Shown: positions 44,013 through 54,845, counted from the first letter of the stretch. The stretch is DNA of 64,000 nucleotides from Zizania palustris (GCA_019279435.1 JAAALK010000288.1:49667742-49731741); one strand, 5' to 3'. Program-made: numbers and translations. The notes: generated from the sequence alone by a model not told the origin.

Positions 44013-47000
44013 TCACCTTAGTCTTCGGAGCCTAGAGTTCTTAAAACCTTCCTTTTGGTTCGAGTTTGATTGCCTTGTTGCGAAGCTCTCCAGGCTCTCT
44101 GCTCTTCCTAAAGTTCGCCAAGTTAGAAGCTGTTCGGAGCTAACCTCCATTAGATCCTCGACTTGATGCTCTGAATCAAACCAATCTACATACTCCAAAG
44201 ACGAAGATGTTATTACGTTATCTTCTTCTTTGATGTAAGAGAGCACCTCGCTACAAATATCAGGTGCTATCTCTCCGTGTTCCCCCCTGAGGAATAGAAA
44301 ATCGTGGGCGCCTATAAGGCCTTAAGCTCTCAACAATAGCCCACTGTTGGCGAAGTCCTTCGTCAACTTCTAATACTTCGAGATCAAAATCTGAAGCATA
44401 CAACAAATCCTAAAAACAAACATCCAAACAAAGACTTTTCATTCATTAAAGCAAAAAGAACATCACAAAGTCATTTACATAGGAAAAGCGCCCTAAGAAG
44501 CTAGACCTTTGGGTCCGAAGGCGAAGCAATTGACGGAGGTGGAGCTGGAGGCCTCATCTGTGCTTGCCTCTGCCGACGGGCTTCGTCGATCCATGCCTTG
44601 GCCGCAGCTTCACTATCTCCTTTCCAGGTTGCCCGGAAAGTTTCCCAAGCTAAGGAGACATCAAACGATGGTTGCAACAAGCCTTCGTCAGCAAAGCCTA
44701 CAGGCGTCAAACCCTTCACCAGAGCATTGGAGACCTCGACGGCTTCGAGGTGACGAAGGACTCTGATCCCGACTACTTGTCCAGAGATTTCTCCATAGCG
44801 AGTACCAGAGCCCTTCATCATCTTGGCCGTCGACTGGATCATCTTGAGCTTACAGCCAAGAGGTTCATTCGTCATAGCTGAGGATGATGAGTAGACTGTT
44901 CCAAAATATTCCAAAACACCCTGGATGGTGTCCATGGTCTGATCAGCCACCTCGTTGTGCTTCTCCTCGACCCTTGTCATCTTGGTGGAAATGGTGGAGA
45001 GCTCAGCTGTCTTCGTCATCAAATAATTCTTCTGAGACAACGCTTGCTGGAGCGCTCCTCGGAGCTGCACAAGCTCGGCCCCGGAAGTCACCTCCGTTGT
45101 TCAAATCTTGTTGACTTCAGCTCTGAGCACCACCCGCTCCGCTTGAAGATCCTTAATTGTAGACGCCAAGCCAGCTTGAGAATGCTGCTCCATTTGAAGC
45201 ACCTCCTCCACAATGGCCTTCGCCCTCTGCTCTTCGAGGATTTTTTCCTCCAATTGCAGGGACTTATCTTTGGAGCCCTTAAGAGCCTCCTGGAGTGTTG
45301 TAACCTTCCTTTTGAGCAGATTAAATTCGAGCTCGCTGGAAGTCGCCACCGCTCTAGCAAAAACAAATTGCTGCAAAAAGCAAAGTAAGTATGGTGTAAT
45401 TACAATAAATTAAATATATACTATGTCCTTCACATACCTTGAGGGTAGCCCTTTAAAGGGCAATGTCTAGCTCTGATCCACTGGCTTCGCTCAGTGCGGA
45501 GACCAGTTCGGAGTTACCAACCTCTTGGCTCTTTTGAGCCAAGGGCTGCAGGAGAGGCCGAAGCCCTATCCGTTGCTTCAAGAACGGGGCTAACAGTGGG
45601 AGCCAGGACAGGGCCCTCCGGTCGTCTTCGGCGGGATCCTCCTCCGAAGCCTCCACCGAGGGATTGTTCATCGACCCCGACGGCATCATCACCAAAGAAA
45701 GGAGAGGCCTAGGCGAAAACCTGCCTTTACCTCTCCCCATAGCGGGAGCCACTAGAGCCACCTCTTCCATCGAAGTGTCACACTGCATCAGAGTGGACTC
45801 CTCCATAGGAGTAACCCCCTCTGCTAAAGCAACTCCAATGGAAGTAGCCTCCACTACCAGAGCCACCTCTTCTACAAGAGCCTCGTCCCCAGTTGGAGCC
45901 AAGTCCTTTGCCAATGCTCTGTCTCAGGTCGGAGCCATGTTGCTCCCAAAGCATCTACAAACATAAGGTATTTATCAATCATCTAAAAGATATTGCCAAT
46001 ATAATGAAATTATTTCAGGTATGATGAATCAAAAAGTAAAGACCGAAGGCTTACCTCCATCTATATTTTGGGGAAGAACTATGGGATACCCCATATACTC
46101 ATACAATATGAGGTACTCCTTGATATCCTCCCCCGGAGTTTGGGTTGGAGTGGCGGACGTAGAGGCCCTTACCTCCATCACCACCACTCCGATCACGGGC
46201 GAATCGGAGCCCTCCGGCTCTGCTCCCTGAGCCCCTAGGGGCTTAGTTTGGACTGCCTCCTCCTCTTCAGCCACTGGGACCGCCTCGACATCAACCCGAG
46301 GTGCATCCTTGGTTTCGGTCCAAGAATCCCTCTCACCACCCTCCATGCATAAAGCTTCAAGCTCCCTCCCAATTCGGGCCTCCGAAGTCTCCTCCTCTTC
46401 AGACTCCTCCAAAGAAGAGCTCCAGATATCCAATGAAGGTGGATACACCAAAGGAGATGGGAGCTTAGCCTTCAGCGCCACCTTTTTGTCGGAGTCTTCA
46501 TGGCCTTGGAGGTCCCAATAGTAGCTTTCCTCTTTTGTGGAACCGGGCCCGCTGCGTCGAATCTTGGAAGTGGAGGGGCTTCAATCCCGAGTGCACTCCA
46601 CACTCGGTTGGAGCGTTCCCAGCTACCGACTAGCTCCACCCTCCATTGCTTCTCTGCTACAGTAGGTGCTCCAAGCACCCTCTCCGCTGCCTGTGCTATT
46701 TGCTCCGGAGCCAGCGCCAATGGAGCCGCTGAAACAAGGTAACAATCTGTTAAGAAAAATTATAGATATTCTTTAAAACTAATTTAAGTGAAGGAGATAA
46801 CGAAGAGTTACCTAGAGAGTTCGAAGCGATCTCTTGAAGCTCTCCCTCCGAAGTGTTGTGGAAAATAATGGGCTAGTCACCCAAGGCAGATGTATCTGGA
46901 GGGCGATGAATTCCTCCGCCAAGTCACGCATGCTCATGCGATTGGCCACCGAAGATAGCAACCCAAGTCGTGTTGAGAGAAGACTTGAGTCCGAGGTCAC

Positions 47001-47716
47001 CTCCACTTCCCTCCTATACCAAATCTCTTGGAGGGGCCCCGCAAGGCTGGAGTCTTCACCAATTTCAGCATAAAACCACTGGAGTATCCAATCGGAGTAC
47101 CACCGGTCATTGATCGCCTTCGCTGGGAAGTTCTTCAAGTGCCCTTTCTATAGCTAGAAGTTAACACTCCCGAAGGCCACCAGCATCTTGGAGTCTCCGG
47201 GCCAATCGTGCGGATTACGTTGGCATGAAGCTTCGTGGGTCACCGTGAACACTTCGGACCTTCCTTCACACCCTTTAGCTCGGAGGGCCCATTCAAAGAC
47301 CACCAGTTGAGCTATGGCATTCGGAGATAGTTGTAGCAGAGTAGCATGGAACATCTCCAATACCTCCGATAAGACGTCTATTGTGGGGAGTCCAAGTCCA
47401 GCTTCGAAGAATGCTTAGAAGACGACAACTTCTTTGCTCCTTGGCGCCGGTATGACTTCTTCTCTAGGGATCCGGGTCCTCATCCCCGGTCCCAGTCTTC
47501 CACTCACTACCTCTTCCATAGACTCCATCATGCAAGTCGATCGCATGAGGATGAATGTTTTTTCAGAATCTTACTCGATGATGGGTGAAGTTCCCATGGG
47601 TCCTTGGGCCAGGAGCCCCTAGGAGCTCCCACCAATGTTGTCGCCGCAGATGCGGCCCAAGATTGCCGCTACGCCAAGGTCGCCGCCGCTGCAGGCAATC
47701 TTGCCCTTGTTCTCAC
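44013..47716 (-). pseudogene. Antisense spliced gene of gypsy C
   Basis: Minus strand, opposite to pol. Exon 1 spans 47716-46812, with the start codon lost and a CAG-to-TAG change early. It includes SEVFTVTHEASCQRNP, LQWFYAEIGEDSSLAGPLQEIWY and MSMRDLAEEFIALQI. Intron 1 is 46811-46729 (GTAAC...TTTCAG). Exon 2 has RVELVGSWERSNRVW and an acidic linker, with a GTAAG donor near 46055 and acceptor near 45958. Exon 3 is Val/Ala-rich. Intron 3 is 45437-45371 (GTATG...TTGCAG). Exon 4 is a coiled coil (QFVFARAVATSSELEFNLLK) ending DPK at about 44501; intron 4 (GTCTAG...TTTTTAG) follows. The last exon (DLEVLEVDE, VESLRPYRR) ends at 44013. Splice sites match A. Confidence 0.75.
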
Positions 47717-47745
47717 AATCAGTGGAGCACCGCTGATCACTTTCC

Positions 47746-47754
47746 TCTTTTATA
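47746..47754 (-). promoter_or_regulatory. TATA box of the C antisense gene
   Basis: Minus strand TATAAAAGA about 30-40 bp before the first codons of exon 1; third instance of a TATA box for this antisense gene. Confidence 0.5.
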
Positions 47755-48084
47755 ACTACTGCGTCCTTGTTCGGCATGATTCACACATATTTTCACCCTT
47801 GCAGGTTTGACCAACGTCAATGACAGGTGGGACCAAAGGGTGAAAGAATGTAAACCCGCGACAAACTTTTGTAGCTGTTACTTTCTTGAAAGGTCTAACG
47901 GTTCAATTTCCTTCGGAGCAATCATACAGAGGTCGATATTCAAAGCCTGGATTTGATGCATCTTCGACACCAAGGATGCTCCGAACAGTTATAATACCTT
48001 GCATTCTTTCTAAGGTCTTGAGCATGAAAATATTCGTGCGTATACTGCTCTCCTTGATGTACAAGCTATCCGGAGAAGCGTATT

Positions 48085-48095
48085 CGAGGGGCTAC
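48085..48095 (+). other. Polypurine tract of gypsy C
   Basis: CGAGGGGCTAC directly before TGTTAGGGG. Same motif as in A and B, here on + because C lies on +. Confidence 0.75.
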
Positions 48096-48381
48096 TGTTA
48101 GGGGAAAATACTTCATCCCCATGATCCTCCAAGATTCCAAGCAAATACATTATACAACGAAGACAAAGGAAAGTCTTAATCTCGGAGCCCAAGACCCCCT
48201 CCGAACTGAAGGGCTCGAAGCCGAAGGGTCCGTCCAGGCTCCAGTCCGAAGAGACCCTTCAAAAGGATTCCCCTCGAGAGCGGAAAATAACCAAAAGGAT
48301 GGGACGTCTACTTTATAAACATCCTTCGAGCATGTTTTACCATATTAACCCTATAAGGGATACCAAAATAGTATCCACTAT
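48096..48381 (+). repeat. 3' LTR of gypsy C, interrupted by CACTA
   Basis: Begins TGTTAGGGGAAAATACTTCATCC, close to the A LTR start TGTTGGGGGAAATTACTTCAT. It is cut at 48381 by a CACTA terminus. The remainder of the LTR is not recognised further right. Confidence 0.7.
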
Positions 48382-48660
48382 CACTACTACAAACCGTCAC
48401 TGTAGTGGTGTTGGGCAAAACCACTGTAGTGGCGGGCCATTAGATGCCTGCCACTATAGTTGCTGGTGCTGACGGCAGCACCAGCGCTCGCCACTATTAT
48501 TCGTAAAGTAGTGCCGGTCGGTGCTGACATCATCCCGGACCGCCACTATTGTACCAATAGCAGTGGCGGGCGCTGGTGCTGCCCGTCGCTGCTAATATGG
48601 CCGCCACTAAAGTATTGATGACATCACTTGCGACCGCCACTACTATTCTAGCTATAAATG
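48382..48660 (+). repeat. CACTA 5' terminal and subterminal repeat region
   Basis: Terminal CACTACTACAAAC, then many short direct and inverted copies of GTAGTGGCGGGC and GCCGCCACTA. These are typical transposase-binding subterminal repeats. The TATA box TATAAATG at 48653-48660 starts the transposase unit. 48661-49219 is an A/T-rich leader with no coding content seen. Confidence 0.75.
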
Positions 48661-49219
48661 CGCATTTTCTTCCTCCCCGAGCTCTACTAGAGTTCGCATT
48701 TAAGTTTGTCCGTACAATGGCGACAAAAATCTAGATAAAGAGGGGGAGGCTTTGTTTTCGTTTCTTTTGAAGGATTTCATTCTAGGAGGTAAATCCATGC
48801 CAAATCTCCCATTTATTTTGTATTTAATCATGTATACAATGAGTTATTAGCGTTTTACTAATTTAGGGTTTGTGAATAGAAATTTTAAAATAATCTTCCA
48901 TTTACAGTGTTTCCTTCTCCCAAATGAACAAATATGACCCTCCTCACAATTATTCATCACTTGTATATTTATTTACGTCATTTTAATCTCTTTTTTAATT
49001 TGATTTATGATTATAGATCTAGGGTTATGTTGTTTGGAGAGAGAAACCAATATAGTTAATTTATTTAATAATTTTTTCTGCTTAATAAATAGTTTGAATT
49101 AATGCATTTTTAATTAATGTTGTTATGAGCGATAATAAATCAATATATTTTCAATTTGTAAATTAATAAAATTAACAATAATGAATTTATTAATATTTTT
49201 TCAAATAATATATGTTTAG

Positions 49220-50328
49220 ATGGAGCATAGGTCCTGGATGTACTCGTCCAACGACGGAGATGTGGTGGCATATTTTAACAGAGTAACTGAATTTACTGAA
49301 GCTGCCGCACAATATGCTTCCCGTCAGAGTGAAGAGGCCATATATTGTCCTTGTAAAGTTTGTAAAAACGAAGCGATGTATCCATGTTCAGATCGTGAAA
49401 CCATACGATTTCACTTGTTGAAAAATGGTTTCGTGAAGAACTATTATATATGGATGAAACACGGTGAGATGGGCCAAAATCCTCCTGAAGATTCTGATGT
49501 GCCGCAAGATGCTCATCAACATAGAAGAGGTGGTGATCATACATCCGACATAACACATGATGATGTTGATCAACATGATGATGATGACGCCTTTGATGTG
49601 GAGGAACTGATGCGAAATGTTGCGCCTGAGGTGTTGTTGTAGAGAACTACAACCAAAGGATATGATAACTTTGAAGCACTTGACAAAGCATCAAAAAACC
49701 TTCTTTACGAGGAACGCCACGGATGCGATAAGCAGTATACTGTGTTGTACACAATTCTTGAGCTTATGAAACTGAAGGCCAGCAATGGATGGTCTGACAC
49801 TAGTTTTTCAGATCTTTTACGTTCTATACCAAAGCAAAGGATCAAAAGAGTCAGCACCAAAATTGTGGTGTTAGAGGAGAAGCAGAAGATAGCACTGGAC
49901 AAAAGAATGCTTACTATGGATACATCGAAGAAATGTGGGAACTTAACTATGGGAACTCTATAGAAATCCCTGTATTTAAGTGCCAGTGGGTCAGACATGC
50001 AGAAGGTGTGGAGGTGGATGATTACGGGTTTACGATAGTTGACCTTAATAAGGTGGCTTATAAAGATGACCCTTGGATACTCGCTCAATCCGTGGCACAA
50101 GTATTTTACATACTTGATCCTAAAGATGAGAAAAAATACATCATTGCTCTAGGAAAACAAAGAATTGTTGGAGTTGATGGAGTCGAAGATGAAGAAGAAT
50201 ACAATCAGTTTGATGAGGTGTCGTTTTTCGTTGACATATCAAGGATCAATGTGGTTGAAGCAAAACTGTCATTTGGTGTGATTCCTTATCTAGGCACCAA
50301 TGGCGATGGAAAATTAGTGCAAGGCTAG
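49220..50328 (+). pseudogene. CACTA TNP2-type transposase, core deleted
   Basis: ATG 49220 opens a Transpos_assoc-type N domain (RSWMYSS, IYCPCKVCKNEA, HLLKNGFVKNYYIWMKHGE). This is the DNA-binding-like start of plant CACTA proteins. After a stop at 49640 the family sequence goes on in frame (YDNFEALDKASKNLLYEERHGCDKQ, LMKLKASNGWSDTSF) to about 49825. It then jumps directly to the C-terminal DUF4216 domain (PVFKCQWVRH, VDDYGFTIVDL, DPWILAQSVAQVFYILDP), ending at 50326-50328. The catalytic TNP2 transposase core between them is absent, so this is an internal deletion derivative. Confidence 0.82.
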
Positions 50329-50369
50329 ATCATTTATGTTTAGCGTGCGTATTTGTAAAATCAATTATG

Positions 50370-50565
50370 TCATTTATTGTTAAAACATATTGAAGATCAA
50401 ATGAGGATTTAATTAAACATCAATAAATTTTTTTAAAAAATATTTAATGTTTGGGGCCAACAACAATGTTCAAATCTCAAACCGCCTGCCGGCAGCGAGG
50501 TTCGAACCTCGAACCGCATGGCCCCATGTGAGCCCCCCGCACCACTGCGCTACTAAGTGTTTCAC
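50370..50565 (-). repeat. tRNA-like block 1 in CACTA
   Basis: Minus strand carries TAGCGCAGTGG (box A-like, about 50552-50542) and GGTTCGAACC (box B, about 50508-50499) with short spacing. It is flanked by an A/T-rich sequence shared with the other blocks (ATTGTTAAAA...AATGAGGATTTAA). No full tRNA fold is seen. Confidence 0.55.
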
Positions 50566-50614
50566 GTCATTTTAGGAAGTGTATTATATGCTATATATAT
50601 AATCCCTACCTCTA

Positions 50615-50726
50615 TTAGTAGTGGTGGGCTAGATGACGTCAGCATGCCTGCCACTACTAAGAGAAAATAGCAGTAACGGGCAAGATGACGTCAGCATGAC
50701 CGCCACTGCTAATACACCTATATATA
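50615..50726 (+). promoter_or_regulatory. Two hairpins with TGACGTCA loops and a TATA box
   Basis: Inverted repeats TTAGTAGTGGTGGGC.../GCCTGCCACTACTAA (50615-50660) and TAGCAGTAACGGGC.../GACCGCCACTGCTA (50669-50712) each enclose TGACGTCA (50634-50641 and 50686-50693). TATATATA follows at 50719-50726. It looks like a promoter or subterminal module of the second CACTA unit. Confidence 0.6.
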
Positions 50727-51172
50727 CTTTCCAGTCCCGCCGTCCGAAAACCTAGTTTCATTTTCTAAACCCTAAACTCCCGTGTCGCCCCCCTCCTCCC
50801 GTCGCCGCCGTCGACGTCCCGGAGCACGTCGTCGCTGCCCTCAGCCCGTCGCCGCCTTCCTCGGAGCCCGTCGATCAGCGCCGCCCGTCGCCGCCATCTA
50901 GTCAGTAAAAGATTATTAACCTATCTTTGGTCTTATTTTATTTGAGCTTATGGTTAAAATGATTTCTAATTGTTATATTAATTTATGCATGGTAATATAA
51001 TTTATTATAATATTACTAGTAGAATGCACTATAACAATAATGTTTTTTAATGTACTATAAAAAATTTCTGAGAATAAAAAAAATCCACTATAACAATAAT
51101 GTTTTTTAATGTACTATAATATTACTAGCTTAGGGTTTTTTAATGTTATATCAATGTGACAAAAAATTGCAG

Positions 51173-51667
51173 ATGGCTCCTCCTAAGATTGAACCAAACA
51201 GTGGATCCTCAGACTCTACATCAAGTGGCGTGTGTGAGGTTTGCAAATGCGGTAAACATAAGGTACATGATGGTATAGTTTGCAGTTGTTTGGCGAAGAA
51301 AGTGATTCTCATAATGGACTCCGACTCGGAGGACGACTCGCGATCACCGCAACCAGATAGGGTAAGTGTTGGCAGACGGAAGAATGATGAGACAACCGGT
51401 GGTAGAGGGAAACATGCCGAGGCTAGCGGTGGAAAAGGGAAGCATGTAGAGCAATGCGGCAGCAAGAGGAGGAAGGAGGCAAGATCCTCTTTTATGCAAA
51501 TTTTATATTTTTATCATCCAATTCAATCATTGATAAGTTGTTCTCACTATCGCCGCCGCGTGTATTTTCTTGTTCAGGAACATGGAGAGCAGTTTAGACT
51601 GCCTGATGATGCCGAGTTGGTTGAGAATTGGCAAGTTGAGGCTTTTAATCTATTTAACCAGAAATAG
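51173..51667 (+). pseudogene. Second CACTA-associated ORF, unknown
   Basis: A Pro/Arg-rich 5' leader (50760-50900) after the TATA box, then an A/T-rich probable intron ending AATTGCAG before ATG 51173. The protein starts MAPPKIEPNSG and has a Cys cluster (CEVCKCGKHKVHDGIVCSC), an acidic DSDSEDD stretch and Gly/Lys-rich repeats (GGRGKHAEASGGKGKH). A second probable intron ends TTGTTCAG near 51578, followed by EHGEQFRLPDD. I do not recognise it; it may be the accessory (TNPA-like) protein of the element. Stop at 51665-51667. Confidence 0.4.
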
Positions 51668-51939
51668 GTTGGGTTTGTGCCGAGGAAGAAGAAGAAGCTC
51701 CAAACCATATCTTTCTTTTGGGTTTGACCAGTAGTGTGTTTCGATGTGTAAGCTGGTTTCCCCAGCCTAGACTTGTGTTTGTTTACTTGCTTTCAAATAA
51801 ACATGATGTGTCAAGTGAGCCCCCGCACCACCACGCTACAAAGTCTCGATCATATTATAACAACATGGCAACCTACATTTTTTATGATGGTTTTAAATAA
51901 AAATACCTAAACCAAGGCAAGAAATGCCATTTTTAAAAA
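51668..51939. other. No gene; partial repeat
   Basis: Contains a short degraded copy of the tRNA-like block (GAGCCCCCGCACCACCACGCTACAAAGTC, about 51820). Nothing else recognised. Confidence 0.4.
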
Positions 51940-52165
51940 TTTGATAAGTTATGATGTATTTTTATTGTTAAAAAATATCAAGTTCAAATGAGGATTCAAA
52001 TAACAATAAAAAACGTGCTGAGAATTAGAACAGAAATGTAAAAAAAAATGTTTGGTTGCTAGCAGCAAGGTTCGAACCTCAAACCGCCTATCCACAGCAA
52101 GGTTCGAACCACGAACCGCATGACACCAAAGCAAACCCCGCTCCACTGCGCTACAATGTGTTTCT
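51940..52165 (-). repeat. tRNA-like block 2 in CACTA
   Basis: Same organisation as block 1: minus strand TAGCGCAGTGG near 52155-52145 and two GGTTCGAACC-type boxes near 52110 and 52075. The same A/T-rich flank lies to its left. Confidence 0.55.
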
Positions 52166-52214
52166 CGAAATGTATAGCAAAGTATGTTAGATAACCCCCA
52201 CCTGTCATAGTAGT

Positions 52215-52320
52215 GGCAAACGGATTAGTAGTGGCGGGCACGCTGACGTCACCAGCCCGCCACTGCTAATCCTTTTAGAAGTGGCGGTCGCATGACGTCA
52301 TCGGCCCACCACCACTAAGT
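52215..52320 (+). promoter_or_regulatory. Hairpin pair with TGACGTCA loops
   Basis: TTAGTAGTGGCGGGC.../GCCCGCCACTGCTAA (52225-52269) around TGACGTCA at 52244-52251, and TTAGAAGTGGCGG.../CCACCACTAAG (52275-52318) around TGACGTCA at 52293-52300. No TATA box follows here. Confidence 0.6.
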
Positions 52321-52359
52321 CGAGTGACGTACACTGAGGCAGAAAAATACCAACTTTTT

Positions 52360-52600
52360 AAATTTGATAAGTTATGATGTATTTTTATTGTTAAAAAAAA
52401 TTAAAGTTCAATGAGGATTTAAACATCAATAAAAAAGTGCTGAAAATTTAAAAAAGTACAAAACAGAAAAAAATGTTGTTTTGGCGCCAGCAGCAAGGTT
52501 CGAACCTTAAACCGTCTGCCGGCAGCAAGGTTCAAACATCGAACCGCATGGCACCAAAGCACGCCCCGCACCACTGCGCTACAAAGTCTTTCTCTACAAT
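52360..52600 (-). repeat. tRNA-like block 3 in CACTA
   Basis: Third copy: A/T-rich flank, two GGTTCGAACC-like boxes near 52496 and 52530 (the second mutated) and minus-strand TAGCGCAGTGG near 52575. Confidence 0.55.
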
Positions 52601-52619
52601 GTGTGCAGTTTATTCTAGA

Positions 52620-53370
52620 TAATCCCTACCTCTACGTGCACTTTTTTGCATTTAAATACCAATTTCTGTTAATGAAAAATACCAATTTTTGCAATTAGAA
52701 TATTGGGGTTGTATTTTTATTGTACAAAAAGTTTCAAGTTCAAAGGAAGAATCAACTATAGGTTTTGCTTTCAAACCTGAGTCATTTCATCTCTAAACCT
52801 TAATTCATCCCCGGAGAATCTTAGGTTTCTTAACGCCCTACATGATTATTTTCTCGAAACAATTTTATTTTTTATGACAATATCTATGGACCGATCATAT
52901 CATAACAACATGATAAGTCTCATCTTTTTTAGACTTTATTTTATTTTTAGAGGGTTAAAAAACTATAAAAACACAAGTCGATCGAGTGTTGTGGAAACCT
53001 ACATTTTTTATGATGGTTTTAAATTTACTGGATAATTACTAATTATAGAGTCAAAACATGAATATGGTTTTTCTATAAATTTTGGTGAATTATTTCATGT
53101 CTTGTAGTTCAAATTGAACTTATTTTGACTTTGATCATAAAAACACACTTAATGAAATAAAAACAGTAAACTAAGGGAGAAAAATACCAATTTTTGCAAT
53201 TAGAATATTGGTGTTGTATTTTTATTATACAAAAAGTTTGAATTTCAAAGGAAGAACAAACTATCGATTTTGCTTTCAAACCTCAGTCATTTCTTCTCTA
53301 AACCCTAGTGCATCCCTCGAGAATCTCAAGTTTCTTAATAATGAAATAAAAAAGTAAAGTGAGGCAGAAA
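52620..53370. other. A/T-rich CACTA interior without genes
   Basis: Contains a roughly duplicated segment (AATACCAATTTTTGCAATTAGAATATTGG at about 52675 and 53190, with the following 120 bp), so the modules have been duplicated. No coding sequence is supported. Confidence 0.5.
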
Positions 53371-53615
53371 AATACCAATATTTAAAATTTGATAAGTTAT
53401 GATGTATTTTTATTGTTAAAAAATATCAAGCTCAAATGAGGATTCAAACATCAATAAAAAACGTGCTGAGAATTAGAACAGGAATGTAAAAAAATGTTTG
53501 GATGCTAACAGCAAGGTTCGAACCTCAACCGCCTGCCGGCAGCATGGTTCGAACCTCGAACCGCATGGCACCAAAGCAAACCCCGCACCACTGCGCTACA
53601 AAGTGTTTCTCAACA
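53370..53615 (-). repeat. tRNA-like block 4 in CACTA
   Basis: Fourth copy, best preserved: minus-strand TAGCGCAGTGG near 53598-53588 and GGTTCGAACC boxes near 53548 and 53515, with the shared A/T-rich flank 53380-53490. Confidence 0.55.
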
Positions 53616-53649
53616 TGTGTAGCAACGTATATTAGATAACCCCCACCTC

Positions 53650-53866
53650 TGATAGTAGTGGCGGTCGAGTGTAATCAGTGGCGGGCATGTTGACGTCACC
53701 AGCCCGCCACTGCTATTCCTTTTAGTAGTGGCAGTCGAGCACCAGCGAAGGACGGATTAGTAGTGGCGGGCTGGTGATGTCATCGCCCGCCACTACTAAG
53801 TGAAAATAGCAGTGGCGGGCAGGATGACATCAACATGCCCGCCACTGCTAATCCTCCTATATAAAT
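53650..53866 (+). promoter_or_regulatory. Three hairpins and a TATA box, second promoter-like module
   Basis: Arms TCAGTGGCGGGC/GCCCGCCACTG (53675-53714, loop with TGACGTCA 53691-53698), TTAGTAGTGGCGGGC/GCCCGCCACTACTAA (53757-53799, perfect arms) and TAGCAGTGGCGGGCA/TGCCCGCCACTGCTA (53808-53851, perfect arms). TATATAAA lies at 53859-53866. Same layout as 50615-50726. Confidence 0.65.
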
Positions 53867-54340
53867 TTTTCGCTCCCACCATCTGAAAACCCTAAGCCCT
53901 AATCTTCTCCCGCCAGTTGTTGCCGCTCCTAGAGCCCGCACCGCCGTTGTCGTTGTCATCCCCGAAGCCCGTCACCGCTGTCAAAGAGCCGTTGGTGGTC
54001 CCGGACCACTCACCACCACCTCGGAGCCATCGCAGTCATCCTCAAAGCCCGTCACCGTAGCCCGCGTCGGTGTACCCGGACCCCTCGCCGCCGCCTCGGA
54101 GCCGTCGCACACAGCCATCCCTGTCCAGGAGCCCGCGCAGCCACCCTCGGAACCCGTCCCCGATGCACGCCGCCATCCCTATCCCGGAGCCCGCGCCGCC
54201 ACCCTCGGAACTCGTCGCCGCCGTCGCCCCGAACTTCGCCTGTCACCGGAGCCCACGTCACTGTCCCCGGACCCCGCGCTGCCGTCTTGGAGCCATCGCC
54301 GCCATCCCCGTCCCCGAGCACGTCGCCGTCCCCGTTCAGG
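53867..54340 (+). other. GC-rich leader after the second CACTA promoter module
   Basis: Mirrors 50727-50900: CCATCTGAAAACCCTAA, then Pro/Ala/Arg-rich sequence with CCCGGAGCCCGC repeats. It ends in a possible CAG/GTTGC splice donor near 54338. A 119-residue frame here is a by-product of GC-rich repetition; I do not call it a protein. Confidence 0.4.
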
Positions 54341-54845
54341 TTGCTAAACTTTATACTAGTTTGATATATTTACTTACTGCTTTCAGTCTCTGGATTTACC
54401 TACTGCTTTTAGTCTCTAGATTTACTTAAGTGTGATTTAAGTGTGTTGAAAGTTTGTTTGATTGTGTTGTGAGTTTTTGACCTTGAAAAGATGATTGTCC
54501 TAACTATGTTCTTCCTGAACTTATATGTGTGTTAGCCCATCTTCAATCATATTAATATAAACTATTTTAGTTTGTAAATTTTGTAGTTTATTCTGAATAT
54601 GGTCAAAAAGTTGAAAATGATTCCTGATTGCACCATTCATCCACTGTGAAGTGGTACTCTATGTGATTAACACTGATTTTGGCATTGAGTTATCTCATGT
54701 ATGTCATACCACATAACCACTTTTTTGGGAATTGATTTTGGTAGTGTGAAGTGGCATTGATTTTGGCATTGATTTTGGGTGAAGTCTTCTATATCTAAGT
54801 TTGTGATATATTCTTTAATTTGACTCATTGGAGCTAAATCTGTGA
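54341..54845. other. A/T-rich stretch, no gene
   Basis: Short direct repeats of CATTGATTTTGG (54750-54780). A 23-bp segment GAGTTATCTCATGTATGTCAT at about 54689 recurs at about 55193. Nothing else recognised. Confidence 0.4.

Larger units (their letters stand above)
48382..54340 (+). mobile_element. CACTA (En/Spm) DNA transposon, 3' terminus not found
   Basis: Starts with the terminal motif CACTACTACAAAC, preceded by TAT (possible 3-bp duplication). It is followed by subterminal GTAGTGG/GGCGGGC repeats, a TATA box and a truncated TNP2-type gene. Further subterminal-like blocks recur at 50615-50712, 52200-52320 and 53650-53851. No terminal GTAGTAGTG followed by TAT is visible, so the right end is lost, outside what I recognise, or replaced by nested copies. 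The limit of 54340 is only the end of the last module. Confidence 0.7.

Noticed and set aside
50481..50565. A functional tRNA gene
   Set aside because: Box A and box B are present but no acceptor stem or anticodon arm can be drawn; the blocks are repeats.
54052..54429. Pro/Ser/Arg-rich 119-residue frame
   Set aside because: GC-rich repeated CCCGGAGCCCG leader after a TATA box; open on both strands, no domain, ends after a probable splice donor.
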